A stretch of DNA of 64,000 nt from Boswellia sacra. Lineage: Eukaryota; Streptophyta; Magnoliopsida; Sapindales; Burseraceae. The notes under the pieces were generated by a model that was not told the DNA's origin, did not search any database, and saw nothing but the letters and a program-made list of their open reading frames with translations. The position numbers and the translations under genes were made by a program. This document shows, piece by piece, positions 47,360-58,990 of this stretch (its first letter is position 1; the number at the start of each line of letters is the position of its first letter). The stretch is from contig SNVD02009743.1 in assembly GCA_013180625.2 (NCBI GenBank), positions 310,001 to 374,000 on the forward strand, in the 5' to 3' direction.

Positions 47360-48709
47360 TCAGGAGGGCAAAACAAAAAGTGCAAATTGGATCTGAATCT
47401 CCGTTTGTAATTTTTTCTTTTCTTGTCTTTTATTTTTAGCATTTTATAAGTCTTTCAGGTCATCTCTCTTAAATAACAGAAGTTTCAGGTAATACTTCCT
47501 ATACTTTATCTCTCTACATTTAAACATTGAGGACAATGTTTCATTTGGTTGGGGGGGTGGGGGGAAGGATAGTAGACATAAGTATGTTTTGAATTTTCTT
47601 TTTCTTGCAAAAAAAAAGCGAGTTAATAATTAGATTCAGAGTGTGGCGTAAGGAGTTTAAATCCTCTTGAGACGCATTTTGGGTCAGGAATGGCAGAGTA
47701 AGGAGGACCAGTTTGAACTCTTGAAACTTATTCTAACCAATTTGTATTTTGATTTTGTGAACTCATTTTAGCTAACTTGATATTATTTAGTCTTGATTTT
47801 TGAATTTTATAACAAGGAGGGCTTATTCATTTTACTTTGAATTATTCAAATCTATGAACTCTCACAACTTTATCATTTAATAAATTGTGTGCTTATGTAC
47901 TCATTAAGCAAGTATTCATGAACCCTTCTTCACACACGTACACATACCTTGATGCATGATTGTGGGTGGCAAAATGAAATGTTGTAATATTTGAGTTCTT
48001 TTGTTTTGTTTAGGAAAACAACACAAAGGAAGGGGAAAGTAAAAAAAAAAACCCAAAAAGAAAAAGAAAAAGAGAAAGTAATTGTGGATAAGTTTGGTCT
48101 CGTAGCCTCCTTAATTCGAGCAATTAAGCCCGAGAGGTGCCTCAACACCTAATACCCTAAGACCAAGTGGTTTGGGAGCTATTGGCCCAAAGCTCGCTAC
48201 ATAGATTAAGGAGAAAGCTTAATGGGATTGAACATTATACTATTCACAAGTTTCTAAGCAAAAATAAAGCATCGGCAACCTGAGTCGTTAAGCTCGTAGG
48301 GGTGTCTTAACACCTAATGCCCTAAGGCCAACTGGTCTGGGAGTCATTAGCCTAAGGCTTGCTACATGGGTTAAAGATGCATTCCTTAAAAAAAAAAAAA
48401 AAAGGAAGAAAAACTATATATATAAAATGAATAAATGCCCCCTACCTAAGGTTGTTGGCCTCAACAAATATTAGAACCGATATGGCTTCTTTCTAATAAG
48501 TCCCATAATCATGTGTTGACTGAGCACAAAAAGAAGGTTTATTGATATCTTGATAGAAGGGTACATGAGTCATAAAAAAAAAAAGGTTAAAAGTTTGTTT
48601 ATTTGGATAAAATCAAGGAGAGTGCAATAATGACCACCTTGGATGTAAAATTTTATAAATCACTTCTAAATAATAACGCTTTAATTGCTATGGACTAGCA
48701 ATAAGCTGG
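47360..48709. other. Non-coding 3' region of the Athila-type element
   Basis: Between LOG and the 3' LTR there is no ORF with motifs. It has a G-run (47551-47562), A-rich runs, and the direct repeat at 48117-48377. Long non-coding 3' regions are usual in Athila elements. Confidence 0.7.
48117..48377 (+). repeat. Diverged direct repeat of about 95 bases (two copies)
   Basis: Copy one (48117-48210) and copy two (48281-48377) share the series TTAAG-CCGAG, CAACACCTAATACCCTAAG, GTGGTTTGGGAG and GCTCGCTACAT with scattered changes. The copies lie in the non-coding part just before the polypurine tract. Confidence 0.75.
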
Positions 48710-48719
48710 TTGGGGGGTG
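48710..48719 (+). other. Polypurine tract of the Athila-type element
   Basis: TTGGGGGGTG lies immediately before the 3' LTR start TGATGAAC and serves as the plus-strand primer site. Confidence 0.75.
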
Positions 48720-50104
48720 TGATGAACACTTAAATATGTATGTTTAATAAGAGCTTAGTTCATCATATTGCATTAATAGTGTCATTAAATTCCTCAACTT
48801 AAGCATATTTGTAGTCTTTGCATCTTTGGAATTAACTTTCTCTTAATTTTGGTTTTATTATAGGTTCGGTAAAATGGGCATAACCTTCTATTTATAGATC
48901 AGAATGGTGCAAATCATAATGTTTTGGAAAGATGATTGAATTATCTACAAGATTGCATTTCACAAGAATCATCAAATTCGGGCTCTTACTGGACCAAAAA
49001 TGGGCTTGAAGTGAACCCATCTGTAGATTCAGCCCAGCCCGACCATGCCTCAGTATTTTGATCATATCTCTCATAATACATATCCAAATCATATGAATCA
49101 AGATGTTCTAGAAAGATGAGAGAAATATCTACGACTTTCATGAAGACATTTGATTAAAATTCACAATAATTCAAGGTCAAAATCGGTGGTCAAAGTTGGT
49201 TCACCTAATTATCCCAATTGTCAAAGTTGGTGCATCTAATATTTGACAATTATTCCTCTGTACTTTGGCAAGTTTGCCCCTGAATGTATCTATAAATAGA
49301 GGTGCCTTGTGACCCATTAGAGCATCTTGGCCTTGGCTGGAACATCTTGGCCTTGCTGGGATCTTGTATTGTTTTTCTCTCTTGTATTTCTATGTTATTA
49401 ATAAATTTCATTTTTCTTATAATTTGTTTTCTTTCTCTTATAATGTCTTTCTAATTTCTCTCTTGCTAAGGTGAAAGGGTGAAACCCTTGATATGAGAGT
49501 AAGGATTCTCTAACCCCTAATATGTGCTTAATAATTATAATCTTATATTGTTTATATGATTTATATTTATTTTCTTAATCAATCTTGACACCACTTGTAA
49601 AGTGGAGGTCTTGATCCATTGTAGACAATCCTTAGCACATCAAATGCTTGAATCATTTCTAGATGTCGTATGGTTCTTCCTTACTGACGCGAATCTAGTT
49701 AGGAACCTTGATTTATTGTCGACATATGGAGATTAGCACATTGGATGCTTGAACCCATTTACAAGAAGTGGTATAAATATTGGTAACGAAACAAATATAA
49801 TTCATATAACTAAAACAGGTTGTTTATCCTTATTTGAAATATCAAGGGCGGATCCCCTAACCTTAGCTTTCATTATTATTGTGTTGATTTCTCTTATGTG
49901 ATTCTCATTTGTTGTTTATGAACTTGTTCTTACTTATATTTGTTGATATTATCTTGTCATTTCTTTGAATCATCTATATCATATTTGCTTACTTTATAGT
50001 TTGTAGCGCTAAAATTTCCTTCCTCGTGGATTGACCCCGGTCTCACCGGGTTTATTACTTCGACACTCCTATACGTGGGAGACAATCCTTTTTTGGATAT
50101 GTCA
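48720..50104 (+). repeat. 3' LTR of the Athila-type element, 1385 bp
   Basis: Collinear with 38872-40254, beginning TGATGAACACTTAAATATG and ending GGATATGTCA. The following CCACA (50105-50109) repeats the left flank. About 30 differences are visible in the first 550 bases and fewer in the remainder. Confidence 0.93.
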
Positions 50105-51340
50105 CCACACATTCCATCTTCTGTTTGATGAGATGACTATTATGTCTTTGGATATTGCTGCCTTGATCGGTTTTTCATACGGCGATGATCCAATTCTTGT
50201 CAATGCTTGTATCACGGACTCAGTAGATCAGCATAAATTGATCCAAGATCTTCTTGGGTGTGAGGTGAAAGTCAAGAACATTGTTTTCGCTCGATATGCT
50301 CCCTTGTAGGAATATTGAAAATGGAGGTCCAATTTGACTCTTGTCGAGGTGTATGCTCGCAGCTTCATAGTTTATATACTAGGTACGATGCTCTTCTTTA
50401 ATACGTCGAGCACCATAGCTTTTACTTTACTTCCTGCCCTCTAGGATCTTGATCGAGTGAAATATTTTAACTGAGGTCGTGCTGCTCTCGGTCAGCTATA
50501 TTTTGGCTTAGACAAGGCTTGTTAAGGCATTGTTAGGGTTTCTGGATTTGTTGCACTTATTGAGGCAACTTCTTTCTTTTTTCATACCTTTGTGTTTGAT
50601 CTTCATGACTTCCATTTCTGATTCTGTATTATCCATGATAGATGTGGGCGTATGAGTTGGGAGTTCTACCATCTCCTCTTCTTGCTAGTGAGGACTCTTC
50701 TTTCCCTCAGATGAAGAGGTGGTTGCACATCGTGCGAAGCTTGAGAGATCTCACGAGCTAGACTTCTTTCGTGATTGCGTTCACATGTTGACCTGGGACA
50801 AGGTAACAAATAAATTATAGTCAATATTTCATTTATACCATATTGTCATCATGCCTTTTTTATTCTTTTATAGATTCAATCTGGGTGGTAAGGTCTCAAG
50901 GAAGACCGGTCTACAGCTATGAGAATTGCTGCCACTTTCAACTTATATCGCATCCTTCTTCCTTGTGTGAACAGCATGATATGGTATCTGGGTGACTGCA
51001 TGTGGGATTGGTTCGAGGGCTTAACACATCATTTGGTTCCTCCGCCACCAGTTTTGATGATTGATTTAGTTGACTTGGCTATGGAGCCAGATGTATCGGT
51101 CTACATGGCCAAGTTTCACTTAAGTACCATCGAGTTCCCATTGACATCAACTCCTTATGTTGAATGGGCTCAAGCTACCCTATTGTATATTAGGCCCGAT
51201 CGTTTTGCTGTCGACACTTCTCACCCTCTGGCGATGTCTAGTTGCTCGGGTAGTTCTTTTGTTCGTCATGGGAAGAGATTGAGAGCCTCCTCTTTAGGTA
51301 CATACACTTTGGTTTCTTTTTCTATAACGGCTCAATAGCC
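50105..51340 (+). pseudogene. Plant-mobile-domain ORF, continuation after the Athila-type insertion
   Basis: From the junction the reading THTFHLLFDEMTIMSLDIAALIGF is the PMD signature. It continues with stops through VEVYARSFIVYILGTMLFF and LGQLYFGL. The segment MWAYELGVLPSP follows near 50643, and an open stretch (50919-51338) contains RILLPCVNSMIWYLGDCMWDW. Intron-like GT/AG borders are possible near 50800-50880. PMD proteins occur both as host genes (MAIN/MAIL) and in transposons; here the context is a gypsy element in the opposite orientation. Confidence 0.65.
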
Positions 51341-52589
51341 ACCTCCTCCTTCAGCTTCTTCAGCTACCTCAGCTACTCCAACTAGTCATGTGATTGATGA
51401 TCTTCAGGCTTACCCCAGTAATGTCATCTACGCATGGGATGACAACGGGTTGATCCACAACCATATGATCACCAGGGATCCGAAGATGCCTGTTCCTTTT
51501 CTTCTATAAGACACCACTTTGGTAAGTTTTCTGATTGTTCATTTCTCAAATTCTCTTTCATTTATCACTAATAGGAATGCAATGTAATGCATGTGCCACG
51601 ATCTTCTATGGAGCGGGTTTTCGGATGTAGGCTGCTTCGCATGGGTATGTCTTACAAATTTCTCACTAGTATCAGGTAAGTTGTCCCTCTATAATTCATG
51701 AATGTATGAATTCTATCTTAATAGTTCTTCTAACTATATGATTTTCTTGCTTGGTCAAACAGGTCGTCAAGAAGTTACTCATTTGTAGTGTGAGGTGAAG
51801 TACCTCCAGGCTCAGGTTGTCGTTTATTTCTTCGATATTGAGAATAATGGTGATGAGCAACGACTGTCACCATTGACTTTTATAAGAGTTTTCTTTGTTT
51901 ATTTTTCCTCCATATATGAACTTCTATGATGTACAATAAAGGTAAACAGCTTTCAGAAACTCTAATGAAAATTTTCTACTTCTGATTTTATATACTTTGC
52001 GTATTGCACTAAATTTACATCCGAATTTGTTCAAACTTATTTCTATATTATTAGTTATTCAATTTTAAACAATACTATAACATCTGGAAGCCATGCGCTC
52101 AAAATCGTCTGTCAGTATGCATTTTGAAAGTCGAAGGATCGCGTAAGATAAGGGCTAATATGCTGATTAGCCCTAATAGTCGCTAGCTGGCCATCAGACT
52201 GCTGGGGCAACTATCTAACAGGCAGTCGGCTACCATGCAACAATTAGTCAACATTAAGATGGCCGACTGACAGTTCTTTGACAATTCTTTCCTTTTTCTG
52301 TCTTGATTTATGCACTATTTAAGTGTTATTCCTTCCAGCTGCTTCTGCACCTTTTCTCTCATTTCTCGAGGTTTCTTTCTTCACATTAACACTTATTTGT
52401 GTCATTCAATTTGTCTGAAGCTTCTCTCCAAATCTTCCAGTGCCTTCTAAAGCCTTTGAGGGATAAGGACTAGAAAGGACTCGAGCTTGTCAGTCTCTAT
52501 CATTTGAAGTTCTTTCGTCACATGAAGCTCGAATCCCTTTTTTGAAGGATTCTGTAACCTTTTAGGGTTCTCACAATCGCGTCTTCAAC
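51341..52589. other. Stretch between two PMD-like segments
   Basis: The first 200 bases encode a Pro/Ser/Ala-rich tail in the reading frame after the PMD stop. The middle (52180-52270) repeats GGCCATCAGACTGC and GGCTACCATGC-type words, resembling 36320-36400. No separate gene is recognised. Confidence 0.4.
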
Positions 52590-53829
52590 TTCAACAGGCA
52601 GGAGCTTCACCCTGTGTATGAGGAATTCTTTGCCATACTTGATCATCATTCACCCAGTTCCGAGAGCATTATTGTGCCCACTATCTAGATACCATCAGCA
52701 TCTGATCTTGCCCACTTCTTCGACTTCCCGATTTCCACTATGAACATTCACATAAGGGTGGTAGAGTGATATTATCCTCCATTATGCCTTTTGTCTAAAT
52801 GGCTTTGCCTTTTTCAGTTCTGTCTTCTGCATAGTTTCTACTAGTCTCACCGGACGGCCTCGGAGATCCACATCTAGCGACCATCATTCCTTAGATGGGT
52901 CCCAGTTTCACAACATTTTTCTTGATTATGGCTGAGACATTGATTGGACTAGATTATCAAGACAGATCCGAGTCAGTGACTTAGTGGCAGTCTTTTGCTT
53001 CTTCAAGTTTTTCTTATGTAAATTTTTTTTATGCTCTAATTTTTGCCTAAACTGCCCTTTTTTGGGTTTTCAACTTAGCGAGCTTGCCCTTACTTTTGTC
53101 TAAGCCGCCCTTTTTGGGTTTTCAACTCAGTGGCTCTTCTTTTTCTCATGTCCCAATTTTTGCCTAAACTGCCATTTTCGGGTTTTTAGTTTAGCGGGCT
53201 TGCCTTAATTTTTACTTAATCCACCCTTTTTGGGTTTTCAACTTAGCAGGCTTCTTTTCTTATTTTTCTTTGTTTCTTATTTTTCTTATATTTGGTTACA
53301 AGAGAGCTTCTCCATTCTACCACTACTCGAAAGAGATATTTCTCGTTACAGCCTTCGACTTCATATGAGAAAGAGACTTGAGAGACATTCTTCTTGGATT
53401 AACTGGCTTTGAGTCATTCCTAATACTCAGATTCGCTGGCATTGTCCATGATGGAGGCTAGAGCATGTGACCATTGGGACATATATTGTGTGTTTGCCTC
53501 TAGCAGGTTTCAATTATAGTTCATTCTATGATCCTGCCAGGCTGCATCGATAGTATGGTCAGAAGCAAAGGATTGTGGATTCACCAATTGTTTTCAGTCC
53601 TGGGTGACTATTTGCTCATTATTTAGAGCGTGTGAGAGATTCTTGGGCACATCGCATCATTAGGACGAATCTATTTCACAATCCTAATTTTGAGACAGAC
53701 AATCGATATAAGGATTGGGTGACCTTTCAAGCTTCCATTCCTGATCTTGTTATTCGAGCAAGGCAGTTCCGTGAGCGATTCATTGAGCCTATTTGTAGTC
53801 CATTGAAGTGGCAGAGACGACATTGTTAA
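52590..53829 (+). pseudogene. Second PMD-like ORF, degenerate
   Basis: The N-terminal reading RQELHPVYEEFFAILDHHSP (near 52597) leads into stops. After a repeat-rich stretch, the C-terminal part shows CPWWRLEHVTIGTYIVCLPL, FNYSSFYDPARL and YGQKQRIVDSPIVFSPG (about 53440-53610). An open end (53632-53829) contains RARQFRERFIEP. The WWRLEHVTIG and YGQKQ segments are typical of the C-terminal half of the plant mobile domain. Stops rule out a product. Confidence 0.55.
53037..53257. repeat. Degenerate tandem repeat of 50-63 bases, four units
   Basis: Each unit contains a variant of GCCCTTTTTTGGGTTTTCAA followed by CTTAGCGGGCTTGCC-like sequence. Spacing between units is 50-63 bases. It lies within the second PMD-like region. 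Confidence 0.75.
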
Positions 53830-54059
53830 TTCCTTGATTGACTTAGATGTTCGATATTTCCTTTATGTTGTTATGCAAAATAATAAGACATTTCAAAAGA
53901 CATATTTATTCCAAACAGTTTTATTTCATTAATAAAAATAAAATCTTTGTTCTTTGAATAATATGTGCACAATGATAAAACCCATGTCATTAATCAGCCA
54001 TTTCTGATTTTTTGATTAATTATTTTTCCTCTTACTTTCTTCTTCTATTTTTTTTATAC

Positions 54060-55048
54060 GTAATATTTCTTCAGCTTATCCATGTTGATAGGCTTAGTGA
54101 ACTCATTCCCTTTCATATCTGATAAAATGACGGCTCTGCCGGACGTGACCTTTGTCACAACAAATAGACCCTCCCAATTGGGTTTAAACTTCCTCTTGGT
54201 TCAAAGACAACTGGTCTCGCTTACTTGAGGACCAATTCTCCTTTTTTGAACTTCATTGCCTTTATTCTTTTGTTAAAGGCTTGAACAACCCATTTTTGGT
54301 ATAGCTACATGTGATGCCTAGTCTTTATTCTTTTCTCATCAATCAAGGCCGAGTGTTTAGGGACTTCTGCTTCAATTAGAACTCTCACTGATTTCATCTC
54401 TATCTCAATTGGTTGAACTACTTCTAAACCATATACCAACAAGAATGGCGTCATACCGGCGAACTTCTATGTGTTGTTCTGTAACCCCATAATACAAACA
54501 GCAACTTCTCTGCCCAATTTTATATGTCTATACCATCTTGGCCAACATCTTCTTAATATTCTTATTAGCTTCTACAGCCCCATTGGCTTGTGGCTGTTAT
54601 AGAGACCACTTATGGTGTTCAATTCCACACTTTTCGAACGAAGCCCTAGTCTCGACCTGAAAATGAGCCCCATTGTTAGTCACGACATGTTGTGATAAAC
54701 CAAATCTACATATGATATTCTTCTCAATGAACTTCGCCATTTACTTTTCCCCTAACTTAGTATAAGACTCAACTTTTATCTATTTGGTGACGTAGTCGAT
54801 CTCCACCACCACATATCGATGTCTATTAGAGGTTGATTGCCTTATTTTGCCTACAATATCGATGCCCCATGCAACAAAGGGTTATAGTGTAATCATCCCT
54901 TGTAGTTCCAAGGGTGATTGATGGATCAAGTTTTCATTAATCTGACACTAGTGACATTTCTTCACAAATCAGACACAGTCTGTCTCAATAGTTAGCCAGT
55001 AAAATCTTTTCCTCATGATCTTCTTTGTAAGCACTAGTCCATATATGT
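54060..55048 (-). pseudogene. Tat-type integrase core and C-terminus, broken
   Basis: On the minus strand, from the insertion leftward: HRKDFTG-like finger remnants and CHQCQ-type residues near 54990-54940. Then WGIDIVGKI (first catalytic Asp), YVVVEIDYVTK, VVTNNGAHFQ (second Asp replaced by Asn), and later integrase C-terminal phrases ending PINMDKLKKYY near 54060. Many stops are present. It continues from 56878-57000 across the solo LTR insertion. Confidence 0.7.
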
Positions 55049-55402
55049 TGTTGACCCAGGTATGGCAACCCAAGAGGGGGGATGAATTGGGTTTTTATTT
55101 ATTAAAACGGATTTAGAAAACTTTTCTTGAAAATCAAAATTATTTAACTCTTTCTTTAAGAATAAAGGTGAAGAAGATGAAAATAGAATGCAATCAAGAG
55201 AATAGAAATGAAGAACACTCACAAGTGCAAGTTAATGTAAAGAGATAGGGATAGAGAGAGTGCAAACTCAATTTACGTGGTTCGGCAAACCTTGCCTACG
55301 TCCACGGGCTCCTAGCTCCACGAGCTAAGCTTTCCACTAAGTTGTAGAAATCTTTACAACTTACTTGATGAGCAACCTCACCAAGACTTTTTCTTCCAAC
55401 TC

Positions 55403-55660
55403 TTGATAACACCACACCAAGAGTTCTTCTTGATGAACAACTTCACCAAGGCAACTTTCTTCAACTCTTGATAACACCACACCAAGAGTTCTTCTTGATG
55501 AACAACCTCACCAATGCAACTTCCTTCAATCCTTGATAACACCACACCAAGAGTTCTTCTTGATGAACAACCTCACCAAGGCAACTTCCTTCAACCCTTG
55601 GTAACACTACACCAAGAGTTCTTCTTGATGAACAACCTCACCAAGGAAAGAGTTCTCTCA
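55403..55660. repeat. 65-base tandem repeat, four units, in the solo LTR
   Basis: Units start at 55403, 55468, 55533 and 55598 with TTGATAACACCACACCAAGA and contain TTCTTGATGAACAACCTCAC. The period is 65 bases. The related LTR at 62.7 kb has five units. Confidence 0.92.
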
Positions 55661-55949
55661 AAGATAACTTTTATCCTTTACAAGAAGATCTCACTCTCAC
55701 CACAATACAAGAACAAAGAAAATTCTTACAACAAAAGTACAACTCTCTTCAAAGAGTAGATAAAGAATATAAAAGCTCTCTAGACTTGATATTTCTCTTT
55801 TTTTTTTGCTTGATAAAATGCTTCTCTTGCTCTACTTGAATGCATGGGAGAAGGGCTCCTTTTATAGGCAAATGGGATGAACTTAATCAAATGAAGACAC
55901 CAACTACAAATTTTCTGCCCACCATAAAAACCGTAATCTTCTCTGCCAT

Positions 55950-56645
55950 TTTTGTCAATGTTTCATTTGAAATTTGAAAATCTGCAAAACATAAAAGATC
56001 TGTACATTTGAATAATCTTTCCAACGCATCAAGAATCAAGTCATTTGGATATCTGTAGCTCAAGATATGGCCAAAACACCATTCAGTGCTCATGTGACTT
56101 GATTTTTCTTTCTTGTGTCAGTCCACCAAATTGAATGATAATTCTGTTAGCATTCCGTTTGAAATTTCAATTTCTTCAAAACATAAAAGATCTGAATATT
56201 TGAAAAAGCTTTCCAAAACATTAAGAATCAAAGCATTTGAATATCTCTATCTTAAGATATGGCTAAAACACCATTCAGTGCTCATGTGAGTTGATTTTTC
56301 TTCTCTGTGTCAGTCCACCAAATTGCATGTCAATTATGTCAGCCTTCCATTTGAAATTTGAATTTCTTCAAAACATATGAAATATTCTTCATTAAGTCAT
56401 ATTTCCAATTCCATAAGAATCAAGTCATTTTGATTTTTCTAGCTCAAGATATGTCCAAAGGAGTATTCAGTGCTCATGTCAGCTGCTTCCATTTGTCTTT
56501 CAACTTGCATGATGATTTGGACAACCTTGCACTTGAAATTTGAATTTCATTTAAACATATGAAATGTTATAAATTGAGTAAGCTTTTCAAAGACTCAAGA
56601 ATCACATCATTTGGATATTTGTAGCGATATATGTGACCAATTGAT
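55950..56645. repeat. About 190-base degenerate tandem repeat, four units
   Basis: Units anchored on TTTGAAATTTGAA at about 55966, 56158, 56350 and 56532 share AAACATAAAAGATCTG, AAGAATCAAGTCATTTGGAT and TCAGTGCTCATGTGA. The last two units are more diverged. Two units of the same family are visible in the partial copy (near 63660 and 63850). Confidence 0.8.
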
Positions 56646-56877
56646 TGAACATTGCTCATGTATCACATTCCTTGAGTCAATCCTTATTCTTAAACTTTGG
56701 TGCCTTTAACATGTAGTCTTCTCCTTAGCTTCAACACTTCATTTTAATAAGCCTCTTCTTGATTTTAAAATTATTTCAATAATCTTACTCTTACACATAA
56801 ATAAACATGTTAGTAAATCTCAATTAATCAATGTGTATTGTTATCATCAAAATTATCATGTAACCTTAGGGCTAACA

Positions 56878-57250
56878 ATATGTGTGGCCCACATATACCA
56901 CTATGGATTTATTCCATAAGTCTCCTTACTTCTTTCTTATCCATACACCTCAGTTGCATCCCTTCTAGCATTCTCTTATACATCACCCTCTGATGATAAG
57001 TAAATTGTTGGGTCAGCTTACGTAACACAACCCTATCTACCTCGTTGGCCTCCTTTGACAAACTACTTTCTTCTAGATATTTCTTTAAATCATATAACCA
57101 TGGCTTCTCATTCACTTTGATCTTTGTTACATAAGGCTCCATGTAACAAGGACCCCATGCTTGTGATATCACTATTGGTCTCACCAATAATTCTTGTGTG
57201 CTTGCCCATACCGATGCAAATGAAGCCAATGCGTCAGCCATCTGATTCTC
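56878..57250 (-). pseudogene. End of second RNase H and integrase zinc finger of the Tat-type element
   Basis: The open stretch 57241-56909 begins MADALASFASVW, the conserved end of the gypsy second RNase H. It runs to YKRMLEGMQLRC and KKEVRRLMEEIH-like sequence, then GICGPH at the insertion site. This is the start of the H2C2 integrase finger. The solo LTR interrupts here. Confidence 0.75.
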
Positions 57251-57702
57251 ACTTCTAAGAAGACGGGTGAAGATGCACTACTTAAACCTCCCAATCAACC
57301 TTCTAATGTGTTCAAGGTATGGCTTTAGCTTCCCTTCTCATAAATCCCATTCTTTATTGGCTTGAGAGATGACTAGTTTGGAATCTACCAACACTTTTAC
57401 TTCATCAATACCTATGGCAATCAAAATTTCTAAACCAAAGGTGCAGGCTTCATACTCAGTCATTTGTTGGTGACTCTAAACTCCAACTTTTTGGCGAATG
57501 GGATGACTTTTTCAGTTGGTGACACTGGAATAACTCTTATTCCAATACCATTACGATTAACAACTCCATCAAAGAACATCCTCCATCCTACTACCGAGAT
57601 TACCCCTAGATGTTCATTTGAGAATTCTAACTCCCATGGTTCATTATCGTCAACCAGGTTAATGACCAAGAATTCTGCTACTATTTTTCCTTTCAACACC
57701 AT
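57251..57702 (-). pseudogene. Second (archaeal-type) RNase H of the Tat lineage
   Basis: The stretch 57702-57460 contains WRMFFDGVVNRNGIGIRV and PFAKKLEFRVTNK, the start of the additional RNase H domain known from Tat-lineage gypsy elements. After a stop, the reading continues with LVDSKLVISQANKEW near 57390-57345. The acids of the catalytic D...E...D set can be seen at FDG and VDSK. The domain is separate from the ordinary RNase H encoded upstream. Confidence 0.75.
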
Positions 57703-57831
57703 TTTAGTAACATATTCAATATTGAATTTCGATAACTATACCAGCCATCTTACTAGCTTCCCCACCAATGCTGGTGCTTCATAAAGAGACTTCATCGGAT
57801 CCTCCTTCGAGACAACTTTAATTTTATAAGG

Positions 57832-58990
57832 CTAAATATAGTGCCTCAATTTCTTTGAGAGCCAGACCATGGCTAAACAGGTTTTCTCCACGTAGCTATA
57901 CTTTGTCTCATATTGTAGCAACTTCTTGCTAAGATAACAGATGGCGTGCTTTACACCCTTCTTATCTTCTTGTGCAAGCAGAGCACCGATAGCCTCCTCC
58001 TTAAGAGCTAAGTAAAGAAATAAATTCTTCCCAAGTTTTGGCAGCCTCAAAACCGGTGGGCTCTGTAAGTACTTGTTAATTCTTTCGAATGCTTCTTGGC
58101 ACTGATCATTCCATTCTACTGGCTGATTCTTCTTCAAAAGCCTAAAAATCGTTGTACAAATAGTTGCCAATTTAGAGATGAACCGACTAATGTACCGGAT
58201 CTTCCCAGGAAATCCTCGAATTTCTTTCTCGGTCTTAGATGACGGTATCTCTGTAATGGCCTTCACCTTGTTTGGATCCACTTCTATCCCTTTCTTGCCA
58301 ACTACAAACCCCAACAACTTTCCTAAGGTAACTCTGAAGACACAATTCTTCAGATCTAGCCGCAGCTTGTATTTCCTCACCCTTTCTAGAAATTTGTCTA
58401 AGGCTTCGAAGTGACCCTGTCGAGTCTTAGACTTCACCATCATGTCATCCACATAAACTTCTATCTCCTTATGCATCATATCGTGGAATAGCGTTGTCTC
58501 TATTCGTTGATAATAGCCCTTGTATTCTTAAAACCGAAGGGCATCACCTTATAGCAATAAGTTCCCCATTATGTAATGAAGGCTGTTTTCATCTTGTCTT
58601 TATTGCTATCATTATCTAAATGTATCTAGAAAACCCATCTATAAAAGAGAACAATCACACTGGTGACAGCGCTATCTACGAACACATCGATATAAGGCAA
58701 AGGAAAATCATCCTTTGGTGAGGCCTTATTCAAGTCTCGGTAATCCACACACATTCAGACCCTTCCATCCTTCTTTGGTATTGGCATAATATTGGCTAAC
58801 CATTCTGAATACTTTACCACTTTTAGAAACTTGGCTTCAATTTGTTTAGAGACTTCCCTTTGATTTTCTGAGCCCATTCTGGCCTCATTCTTCCTAACTT
58901 TTGCTTAACCAGTTTCACATGCGAATAAGTCAAAATTGTATGCTTAGCGATGCTTCTGTCAATTCTGGGCATGTCATCATAGGAACAGAC
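57832..58990 (-). pseudogene. Tat-type reverse transcriptase and first RNase H
   Basis: The 5' half (58990-58480) has stops but shows VCVDYRDLNKASPKDDFPLP-like sequence near 58750-58690 and VMPFGFKNTRAI near 58545. The open stretch 58479-57832 starts after this and carries the active site VYVDDMMVKSK. It also has LLGFVVGKKGIEVDPNKV, the RNase H start FLYLALKEEAIGALLAQ, and CYLSKKLLQYETKYSYVEK. It is one polyprotein with the downstream domains, now broken. Confidence 0.85.

Larger units (their letters stand above)
38872..50104 (+). mobile_element. Athila-type Ty3/gypsy retrotransposon carrying a LOG gene
   Basis: A full-length, 11,233-base insertion. It has two LTRs of about 1.38 kb, a 5-base duplication CCACA on both sides, a primer site starting 40261, and a G-rich polypurine tract before the 3' LTR. 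Order: gag, PR, RT, RNase H, integrase (no chromodomain), then a cysteine-cluster ORF, a LOG gene, non-coding repeats and the 3' LTR. The DLGAS protease, the FMDD RT and the GGCGCC-type primer site fit the Athila lineage. Stops and at least one frameshift break gag-pol, so this copy is non-autonomous. The two LTRs look roughly 95% alike by eye, so the insertion is not very recent. Confidence 0.93.
55049..56877. mobile_element. Solo LTR, 1829 bp, inserted in the Tat-type integrase
   Basis: Begins TGTTGACCCAGGTATGGC and ends GGGCTAACA. It is flanked by the 6-base direct repeat ATATGT (55043-55048 and 56878-56883). The inserted DNA contains TTTACGTGGTTCGGC (55273-55287), a motif common in plant LTR leaders. 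It also has two internal tandem arrays and no gag or pol, so it is a recombined single LTR. A second copy of the family starts at 62666. Confidence 0.8.

Noticed and set aside
55403..55660. Regular 65-base repeats considered as a CRISPR-like array
   Set aside because: The units are directly abutting with no unique spacers, and they lie inside a plant LTR.
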